From Alphaproteobacteria bacterium MarineAlpha3_Bin4 (GTDB taxonomy: Bacteria; Pseudomonadota; Alphaproteobacteria; Rhodospirillales; Casp-alpha2): a stretch of 11,526 bases of DNA. Made by a program: the position numbers and the translations under genes. Position 1 is the stretch's first letter. Each line of letters opens with the position of its first letter. Shown in pieces: positions 6,055 to 11,526 of the stretch. The stretch is taken from NCBI GenBank assembly GCA_002938045.1, contig PTLJ01000026.1, forward strand, positions 1 through 11,526, given 5' to 3'. A model generated the notes under the pieces. It was not told where the DNA came from. It worked only from the letters and a program-made list of their open reading frames with translations, and did not search any database.

Positions 6055-7038
6055 ATGTTTCGATTGCGGTTGACGAGAACGACCCTGGCGGGGCTGTGCA
6101 CGATATTTAGCCTTGTCGTGATCCTGCCGGGTTCCATCGCCTGGGCCCAGGAAAAATTTCCATCCAAACCGATCCAAATCGTTATCCACTCGAAGTACGG
6201 TGGCGGTACTGACACTACGGCGCGAATGATGATGATTCGTTCACGGCGCGTTTTGGGCGTCGATATGTCCGTCGTTGCTAGGCGCGGTGGATCTGGCGCC
6301 AAGGCCCACCAATATGCACTCGGCAAGCCAAAGGACGGCTACACAGTGCTCGCCCTGACCCAAAGCCATCTCTATACCATCGCCCGCGGAAAATCGCCGC
6401 TCAAGATTGACGATGTGGTCGGTGTTGCTCGCGCCATGGACGATCCAACGTTCATCACTGTGTCTTCCAGCAGCGAGTACAAGTCACTGGCTGATATCGT
6501 CAACGCTTCTAAAACCAAAGCCTTGAACTGGGGCGTCGCCCAAGTTGGCGGCACCGAACACATAGGCTTAGCTCAGTTTGCCAAGGTAGCTGGAATCAAG
6601 TTCAAAGTGGTGCCATTTGGCAGCGGCGCTCAGATGGTGCAAGCGCTGATGTCCGGTGCCATCGTCGCTACCCTGCCGAATGTCAGTGAGGCTGGGAGCC
6701 AGGTCAAGGATGGAACATTCCGTGCCCTTGCCGTTATGGCAGAAAAGCGACTCAATGACTATCCGAACGTACCCACCACATATGAGGCCGGCTACAAGGT
6801 CAAGACCTCGACAACGCGCGGCTACTGGGTGCTGAAAGGGACGCCCCAGGACCGCATCGAAGTCTTGTCGAAGGGTATGGTCAAGGCGATGAAGCATGAA
6901 GTCTTCGCCAATTACCTGAAGAGCGCCGGCCTGACGGTCGAGGACAGCGTTGCTGGCCACGAAGTGTGGACCAAACACATCAAGGAAGAATACGCCAAGG
7001 CCGAGAACGCTCTGAAAGACTTGGGACTGATCAAATGA
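6055..7038 (+). CDS. tctC: Bug-family TTT periplasmic solute-binding protein
   Basis: Periplasmic receptor of 327 residues, normal for the Bug/TctC family, that captures an organic acid and hands it to the TctAB membrane complex. It has a signal peptide with R3, R5 and R8, a hydrophobic core and cleavage after IAWA (A31|Q32). The mature start FPSKPIQIVI is typical, as are the ligand-loop GGGTDTTAR (49-57), the downstream GGTEH segment, and the late GYWVLKGTP stretch. The usual Asn-Arg-Pro-Gly after the second strand is replaced by ARRGGSG, a modest departure. The start is fixed by GGGAGG (6041-6046), 8 bases before the ATG. It is the first gene of the operon and has its own upstream dyads. 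The ligand cannot be read from sequence: Bug proteins bind many carboxylates, and the name does not imply tricarballylate. Confidence 0.93.
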   Translation: MFRLRLTRTTLAGLCTIFSLVVILPGSIAWAQEKFPSKPIQIVIHSKYGGGTDTTARMMMIRSRRVLGVDMSVVARRGGSGAKAHQYALGKPKDGYTVLALTQSHLYTIARGKSPLKIDDVVGVARAMDDPTFITVSSSSEYKSLADIVNASKTKALNWGVAQVGGTEHIGLAQFAKVAGIKFKVVPFGSGAQMVQALMSGAIVATLPNVSEAGSQVKDGTFRALAVMAEKRLNDYPNVPTTYEAGYKVKTSTTRGYWVLKGTPQDRIEVLSKGMVKAMKHEVFANYLKSAGLTVEDSVAGHEVWTKHIKEEYAKAENALKDLGLIK

Positions 7039-7081
7039 TAGGCCAACTATCCACTAAATAAAGAGCGCAAGCACGGACAAC

Positions 7082-7618
7082 ATGGACCAGCCTGGTCCAA
7101 ATGCCGAGAACGGGAGGGAAGACGCACAAGCGTCTTCCCTCATCAACCGAACCGATCTTGGATTGACGATCATTATCCTGATCGGGTGCGGATTCCTTTA
7201 CTGGGTAACGACCGGCTTTGAAATAGTTGCCGACCTGTTCGCCCAGGACGTTCCGCCCGAGTTCTTTCCGCGCCTTTTGATTTGGACAATCGTTATTCTG
7301 ACCCTGGCGTTGCCGTTCGAGCACTTGTTCCTTGGAGAAAAAGGCAAAAGCCTCAACAAGGACCGGGCACATCGCATTAAACCGATGGCGGGCATAACCG
7401 CGTTGCTGCTGTTCGGCGTAATTGTCTCGATATTGTGGCTGGGAACGGCGTTATCGATGTTCTTCGTCTGTCTCGCACTTCCTGTGCTGTGGGGAGAACG
7501 TCGCATCAAGGTTATCGTCCCTTACGCCATCATCCTGCCGATGGCGGTAACGGTGCTGTTTTCCTACGTGCTCGGCGTTCACTTCGAAACCGGCGTCTTT
7601 GGCATCACGCTAAGATAG
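7082..7618 (+). CDS. tctB: TTT small membrane subunit, TctB family
   Basis: Small integral membrane subunit of the tripartite tricarboxylate transporter, 178 residues. Four hydrophobic segments are visible (roughly 25-45, 55-80, 101-138 as a long or paired segment, and 143-165), with a PEFFPRLL motif before the second, as is usual in this poorly conserved family. It starts 43 bases after tctC and ends 7 bases before tctA. The ribosome site before ATG 7082 is weak, so expression may depend on readthrough from tctC. The role of TctB within the transporter is structural or stabilising as far as known. The call rests on topology, motif and position between tctC and tctA. Confidence 0.88.
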   Translation: MDQPGPNAENGREDAQASSLINRTDLGLTIIILIGCGFLYWVTTGFEIVADLFAQDVPPEFFPRLLIWTIVILTLALPFEHLFLGEKGKSLNKDRAHRIKPMAGITALLLFGVIVSILWLGTALSMFFVCLALPVLWGERRIKVIVPYAIILPMAVTVLFSYVLGVHFETGVFGITLR

Positions 7619-7625
7619 GGGCAGC

Positions 7626-9122
7626 ATGGAACCCGTCATCCAAGGCCTGACGTTGGTTTTTGATCCCTTCAACATCGCCTTGGTGTTCGGAGGCGTATTG
7701 ATCGGAGTTACTGTCGGCGCGTTACCGGGCCTGAGTTCACCAATGGCAGTGGCGTTGTTGCTGCCGTTCACCATTACACTCGATCCAGTGCCGGCGATTT
7801 GCATGATGGCAGCGCTCTACTGCGCCGGCACCTTTGGCGGCTCGATCACGGCGATTCTGATTAATGCGCCCGGAGCGCCGCCGGCGGCGGCAACGGCGCT
7901 CGACGGCTATCCCATGGCGAAGCGCGGTGAGGCCGGGCGGGCCCTCGGGCTAGCCGCCGTTAGCAGCGTGCTGGGTGGCGTCTTCAGCCTCATCATCTTC
8001 TTGTTCGCGGCGCCGCTGTTAGCCAAGCTGGCCTTGAAATTCCGGCCACCCGAATACTTCGCATTGACCGTCTTTGCCCTTTCCATGCTGGCTTCCATCA
8101 GCGGCAAATCGTCGCTCCGTAACCTTATCGCGGGCGCTTTCGGCGTTCTCATAGGAACTGCCGGCATCCATCTAACGACAGGTGTCGAAAGGTTCACGTT
8201 TGGAATCTACGAACTGACCGAGGGTGTCAGCTTTGTACCGGTGCTGATCGGATTGTTTGCCATAGGTGAACTGCTGGGCCAATCGCAGGTTCTCAACGTC
8301 GCCTATGAGCGGATCACATCCATTGTCATCAAGTTGCCCAGTCGCGAGGATTTTCGCCGGGTACGCTGGACTATCCTACGCTCCAGCGGCATCGGTACCT
8401 TCATCGGTATCCTGCCAGCCGAAGGCGCCACGGTAGCCGCCATCATGGGCTACAATGAAGCCAAGCGGTGGTCCAAGAACAAAGAGGAGTTTGGCCACGG
8501 CGCTCTCGAAGGCATCGCCGGACCCGAGGCCGCCAACAATGCGGCGACCGGCGGCGCCATGGTTCCTACCCTGGCTCTCGGGATCCCGGGTAGCGCAACC
8601 ACGGCGATTATCCTGGCCGCCTTGATCATGCACGGGTTTCGCCCCGGGCCCTACCTGATGCAGGAAACCCCCCACTTCATCTACGCCATTTTTGGCGCCA
8701 TGCTGGTGGCAAATTTCATGTTCCTCGGCATCGGGCTCGGTGGCGCCAAGGTGTTCTCGCGTATAACCCTGATCCCACGACAATTGCTGTGGCCGGCGGT
8801 CTTCGTATTCTCCATGGTCGGGGCCTATTCATTCGCCAGTTCCGTGTTTGACATCTGGGTAATGTTCATCTCGGGTGTCGTCGGTTTCCTAATGAAGCGT
8901 CACGGCTTCGGTCCGGCACCGTTAGTCATGGGCTTGATCCTCGGCAAGCTGGTAGAGGAATCTTTGTCGCAATCGATGATCATGTTCGATAACAATTGGT
9001 TTCGGTTTTTCGAGAGCCCAATCGTCGTTTTCTTTTTTCTAATAACCGCCACAGGGCTTTTGTGGCCGCTGATCGGACCGCGGGTTCGTAGGTTGTTGGG
9101 CCGCAAGAACGGGCCTACCTAG
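7626..9122 (+). CDS. tctA: TTT large membrane permease, TctA family
   Basis: Large permease subunit of 498 residues, expected to move the Bug-bound acid across the inner membrane with cation symport. The protein is hydrophobic throughout, with about 10-12 membrane segments, and shows the internal two-fold repeat of the family. The first repeat has GVTVGALPGLSSPMAVALLL followed by GGSITAILINAPG (71-83) and LDGYPMAKRGEAGRAL. The second has GILPAEGATVAA (from 261) and GGAMVPTLALGIPG (309-322). Length and motifs are normal, with no truncation. ATG 7626 has AGGGG (7617-7621) just before it, overlapping the tctB stop. The SDR gene begins 8 bases after its stop, which places the enzymes in the same transcript. 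Confidence 0.95.
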   Translation: MEPVIQGLTLVFDPFNIALVFGGVLIGVTVGALPGLSSPMAVALLLPFTITLDPVPAICMMAALYCAGTFGGSITAILINAPGAPPAAATALDGYPMAKRGEAGRALGLAAVSSVLGGVFSLIIFLFAAPLLAKLALKFRPPEYFALTVFALSMLASISGKSSLRNLIAGAFGVLIGTAGIHLTTGVERFTFGIYELTEGVSFVPVLIGLFAIGELLGQSQVLNVAYERITSIVIKLPSREDFRRVRWTILRSSGIGTFIGILPAEGATVAAIMGYNEAKRWSKNKEEFGHGALEGIAGPEAANNAATGGAMVPTLALGIPGSATTAIILAALIMHGFRPGPYLMQETPHFIYAIFGAMLVANFMFLGIGLGGAKVFSRITLIPRQLLWPAVFVFSMVGAYSFASSVFDIWVMFISGVVGFLMKRHGFGPAPLVMGLILGKLVEESLSQSMIMFDNNWFRFFESPIVVFFFLITATGLLWPLIGPRVRRLLGRKNGPT

Positions 9123-9130
9123 GGTCGATT

Positions 9131-9892
9131 ATGAGCGATATCAAACTGCCCCTCACCGGCAAAAATGCCATCGTCACTGGTTCGTCACGTAATATCGGTC
9201 GCGCCATTGCACTAGCCCTCGCAGCCGATGGCGCGACAATCGTCATCAACGCTCGGGCTGACAACGAAGGCGCTTCTGCCGTAGTCGCGGAAATCGAAAC
9301 GGCGGGCGGGCGGGCCATAAAGCATATGGCCGATGTGACCGATGAGACGGCAGTTAATGCCTTGGCTAAGGCCGCTGTCGACACCTTTGGTGGCATCCAT
9401 ATCCTCGTCAATAACGCCGCCGTGCGCCGCCAACAAGCCTTGGAAACCATGAGCCTTGCCCAGTGGCGCGACGTGACCGCAGTCATTCTTGATGGAGCTT
9501 TCTTATGCGCACGTGCCTGCCTGCCTCCTATGGTCGCGGCAGGTGGCGGCGTGATCGTCAACATCGGTGGCATTTCAGCCCACTTTGGCGCCGTTGACCG
9601 GCCCCACGTGGTCGCTTCCAAAGCCGGTGTTGTAGGTCTGACCAAGGCAATCGCTGTCGACTATGCAGATAAAGGTATCCGCGCTAACTGTGTTGTTCCC
9701 GGGACTATGGACACCACACGTGGAAAGGATGCCCATCCCGTCGCTCCGCACCCCGGCGGTAATGTCGCTCTCGTTAATCGTCTGGGAACACCGGAGGAAC
9801 TAGCTGCTGCCGTCCGCTACCTGTGCAGTCCCGAAGCAGGTTATGTCACCGGCCAGACCCTGCACGTCAACGGAGGGCGCTACCTGCCGTGA
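9131..9892 (+). CDS. SDR-fold protein lacking the canonical catalytic Asn-Ser-Tyr
   Basis: Classical-length short-chain dehydrogenase/reductase fold, 253 residues, cytoplasmic. Nucleotide binding looks intact: TGSSRNIG (16-23, with Asn where a middle Gly is usual), R20 and R42 favouring NADP(H), D68-V69, NNAA (94-97) and the C-terminal GQTLHVNGG. Aligned by motif to FabG, the four catalytic positions read I119 (Asn), G147 (Ser), V160 (Tyr) and K164 (Lys retained). His159 sits next to the missing Tyr. The segment is otherwise well formed, so decay is unlikely; from memory a similar H-V-V-x-x-K pattern occurs in other proteobacterial SDRs. It may use His159 or act without redox chemistry. AGGG (9121-9124) precedes the ATG. 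It lies between tctA and the MmgE/PrpD gene, overlapping the latter by GTGA. Confidence 0.9.
   Translation: MSDIKLPLTGKNAIVTGSSRNIGRAIALALAADGATIVINARADNEGASAVVAEIETAGGRAIKHMADVTDETAVNALAKAAVDTFGGIHILVNNAAVRRQQALETMSLAQWRDVTAVILDGAFLCARACLPPMVAAGGGVIVNIGGISAHFGAVDRPHVVASKAGVVGLTKAIAVDYADKGIRANCVVPGTMDTTRGKDAHPVAPHPGGNVALVNRLGTPEELAAAVRYLCSPEAGYVTGQTLHVNGGRYLP
9872..9892 (+). promoter_or_regulatory. Ribosome site and GTGA overlap coupling SDR and MmgE/PrpD
   Basis: GGAGGG (9872-9877) lies 11 bases before GTG 9889, which shares GTGA with the SDR stop (TGA 9890-9892). This arrangement supports translational coupling and decides the GTG start over the in-frame ATG at 9823. Confidence 0.6.
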
Positions 9893-11280
9893 GCGCTGCC
9901 GACCTTCCCGCAGCTGGCATTGCCGTCGCCGAACAGTTCGCTGCCTGGGCCGTCGCTGTCGATCCGGCGGCGTTGCCCGATGCGGTTCGGAAAAAGGCAG
10001 CACAGTCGCTGCTTGACGTGGCCGGGCTTTGCCTGGCCGCACGTCGGTTCGACTATGTCTGTGCGGTTCTCAATTCATGCGAAAGTGAAGGCGTTGTCAC
10101 CGCCATCGGCCACACGCGGGCATTGGACATGGTCGGAGCGGCGTTGGTCAATGGCACTGCCGCACATGGCGAAGACTACGATGACACCTTCGAGGGAACA
10201 CCAGTCCATCCGGGGGCCGTCATCGTCCCCACCGTCCTGGCAGCGGCTGAAGGCCATGGGCGCTCGGGCGCAGATGCGCTCGTGGGGATCGCCGTTGGGG
10301 CAGAACTCTTGTGCCGTCTCGCTGTCGTTGCGCCGACCGCCATACACCGGGCCGGATTCCATCCCACAGCCGTTTTAGGCACCTTCGGAGCGACGGCCGC
10401 CGCAGCCGCTACATTGGATTTAACGGCCGCAGAGGCGAGCAACGCGCTCGGCATTGCTGGTAGCATGGCTTCAGGGATCATTGAATATCTAGCAGAGGGG
10501 AACTCCACCAAGCGGTTACACCCCGGCTGGGCAGCACAATCGGGCATTCGGGCTGCGCTCCTGGGAAAGAATGGCTTCGATGGCCCGAGAACCGTCTTCG
10601 AGGGCCAACATGGGTTCTTCTTTGGATTTGCCGACCCGTCGGTTACTCCCAACTTCGACTACATTACCAACGGCTTGGGTGAGACGTGGCAAATGTCTGG
10701 TCTTGCCTTCAAGCCCTATGCTTGCGGCACCATGTGTCAGCCATTTGTCGATTGTGCCATTCGACTGGTTGAGAATGGCATCGATCCTGATCGGGTTACG
10801 AAGATCGTCTGCAAGGTCGGTGAAGGTACGGTGCACCGTTTGTGGGAACCGTTGGCTGAGAAACGCAGACCGACCACGCGGTATTCGGCCAAGTTCAGCG
10901 TTCCTTATTGCATCGCCGTCGGCATTGTGGACAGAGCTGCCGGTCTCGATCAGTTCACCGAGGCACGAATTTCCGATCCGAAAATTTTGAAATTGGCGGC
11001 CAAGGTTGACTATGAGATTGACCCGGCCAACGATTATCCAGCCAACTATTCGGGACATCTCAGGGTGACGATGGCCGACGGCAACGTGCACGAATTTGAA
11101 CAGCCTCATCTCAGAGGCGGCGCACGCGAACCGTTATTGGGCGAGGAGCTCCGTGCTAAATACCGCTCTAACGCCGCCGTCGGGGAGTATCCCGTTGAAC
11201 TGACCGCCGAACTTGAAGCCTGGTGCGATATTGCTTTCGAGGCCCCGAACCTAGCTGGACTGGCCCGGTTCCGGCAATAG
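9889..11280 (+). CDS. MmgE/PrpD-family enzyme
   Basis: Cytoplasmic enzyme of 463 residues, normal for MmgE/PrpD, a family covering 2-methylcitrate dehydratase, aconitate decarboxylase and iminodisuccinate epimerase-type reactions on polycarboxylates. Segment 93-109 (HGEDYDDT then PVHPG) holds H107; H158 is in GFHPT, K208 in NSTKR, and Y277 in KPYACG. These match the His/His/Lys/Tyr active-site set known from aconitate decarboxylase, so it should be active. The frame is open upstream to an ATG at 9823, which would overlap the SDR by 70 bases. GTG 9889 is chosen because it makes a GTGA overlap with the SDR stop, has GGAGGG at 9872-9877, and puts the family N-terminus near the start. Being in a TTT operon suggests the substrate is the imported acid. 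The exact reaction is not determined. Confidence 0.9.
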   Translation: MSAADLPAAGIAVAEQFAAWAVAVDPAALPDAVRKKAAQSLLDVAGLCLAARRFDYVCAVLNSCESEGVVTAIGHTRALDMVGAALVNGTAAHGEDYDDTFEGTPVHPGAVIVPTVLAAAEGHGRSGADALVGIAVGAELLCRLAVVAPTAIHRAGFHPTAVLGTFGATAAAAATLDLTAAEASNALGIAGSMASGIIEYLAEGNSTKRLHPGWAAQSGIRAALLGKNGFDGPRTVFEGQHGFFFGFADPSVTPNFDYITNGLGETWQMSGLAFKPYACGTMCQPFVDCAIRLVENGIDPDRVTKIVCKVGEGTVHRLWEPLAEKRRPTTRYSAKFSVPYCIAVGIVDRAAGLDQFTEARISDPKILKLAAKVDYEIDPANDYPANYSGHLRVTMADGNVHEFEQPHLRGGAREPLLGEELRAKYRSNAAVGEYPVELTAELEAWCDIAFEAPNLAGLARFRQ

Positions 11281-11289
11281 ACTAGGTTC

Positions 11290-11526
11290 TCAGTTTATCG
11301 GTTTATCACCGCGAATCTGGGCCCGGTGCATGATCCGCCGCGCAGTATTATCGAAGGCGTCCCGCCGGTGCAGCAAACACAAATTATTCCAGATCAGGGT
11401 ATCGGCGACCTGCCACTCGTGGGCAATGACAAAACGCGTTTGAGTGGCATGTTGCCAAAGTGAATCCAGGATTGCCTCGCTTTCCTCCACTTCGAATCCG
11501 ATGATGAAGCTATGCGGCCGACGGCC
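11290..11526 (-). CDS. TauD/TfdA-family 2-oxoglutarate dioxygenase, C-terminal part
   Basis: The last 78 residues of a gene that starts beyond the window edge. The family hydroxylates sulfonates, aryloxyalkanoates or other small acids with Fe(II) and 2-oxoglutarate. The tail has W46-N-N, the third iron ligand H53 in LLHRRD, and R64 in RRIMHRA, exactly 11 residues later, as between the iron His and 2-oxoglutarate-binding Arg of TauD. It ends RGDKPIN. The WDN of TauD is WNN here. The first iron ligands (HxD) lie outside the window, so activity cannot be judged. Its stop is 9 bases from the stop of the MmgE/PrpD gene, in convergent orientation. It may be a related acid-degrading gene, but the sequence does not show that. 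Confidence 0.88.
   Translation of the reverse strand, partial: GRRPHSFIIGFEVEESEAILDSLWQHATQTRFVIAHEWQVADTLIWNNLCLLHRRDAFDNTARRIMHRAQIRGDKPIN

Noticed and set aside
9823..9888. N-terminal extension of the MmgE/PrpD gene to an ATG at 9823
   Set aside because: It would overlap the SDR by 70 bases and add an Arg-rich stretch unlike the family; GTG 9889 has a ribosome site and a typical overlap.
10516..11109. 197-residue minus-strand open frame
   Set aside because: Antisense shadow of the MmgE/PrpD gene, without recognisable features.
1..11526. CRISPR array, tRNA, insertion sequence or attachment site
   Set aside because: No regularly spaced repeats, no cloverleaf-like segment, and no transposase or integrase coding sequence were seen.

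Overview
The window looks like part of a proteobacterial chromosome, most probably an alphaproteobacterium of the Rhodospirillales type. This is inferred from high GC coding sequence, a tripartite tricarboxylate transporter (TTT) system with a Bug-type binding protein, a CHASE2 adenylate cyclase paired with a FecR-like exported protein, and tightly packed operons with GTGA overlaps. The genus cannot be read from the sequence. The first ~900 bases are visibly richer in A/T than the rest. There is no rRNA, tRNA, CRISPR array, transposase or recombinase gene in the window.

Layout. (1) 1-1606, minus strand: a small cysteine-containing lipoprotein (278-817) and a DEDDh 3'-5' exonuclease of the ERI-1/RNase T type (980-1606). 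(2) 1607-1743: a divergent control region with a good sigma70-like promoter and a 9-bp inverted repeat, driving a creatininase-family metallohydrolase (1744-2502). (3) 2503-3020: a 518-base non-coding stretch with two foldable elements. (4) 3021-5698: a two-gene signalling unit, a CHASE2-3TM-class III nucleotidyl cyclase (3021-4967) overlapping by 1-4 bases or abutting a secreted FecR-like protein (start best placed at 4970). (5) 5699-6054: a gap with three adjacent dyads just upstream of the next operon. (6) 6055-11280: a five-gene operon, tctC-tctB-tctA-SDR-MmgE/PrpD, with spacings of 43, 7 and 8 bases and a GTGA overlap. (7) 11290-11526, minus strand: the C-terminal end of a TauD/TfdA dioxygenase, convergent with the operon and cut by the window edge.

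How the genes fit together. The TTT genes should import an organic acid across the inner membrane using a periplasmic Bug protein. The two enzymes at the end of the operon probably act on that acid or its coenzyme-free derivative. The MmgE/PrpD protein keeps the His/His/Lys/Tyr set expected of an active member. The SDR, in contrast, keeps the nucleotide-binding Rossmann motifs and the active-site Lys but lacks the canonical Asn, Ser and Tyr. It is therefore either an SDR with changed chemistry or a non-redox partner. This is the most unusual protein in the window. The cyclase pair is a plausible envelope-sensing cAMP module whose signal is unknown. The most useful follow-ups are the SDR subfamily, the cyclase/FecR-like pair, and the symmetric DNA elements in the control regions.
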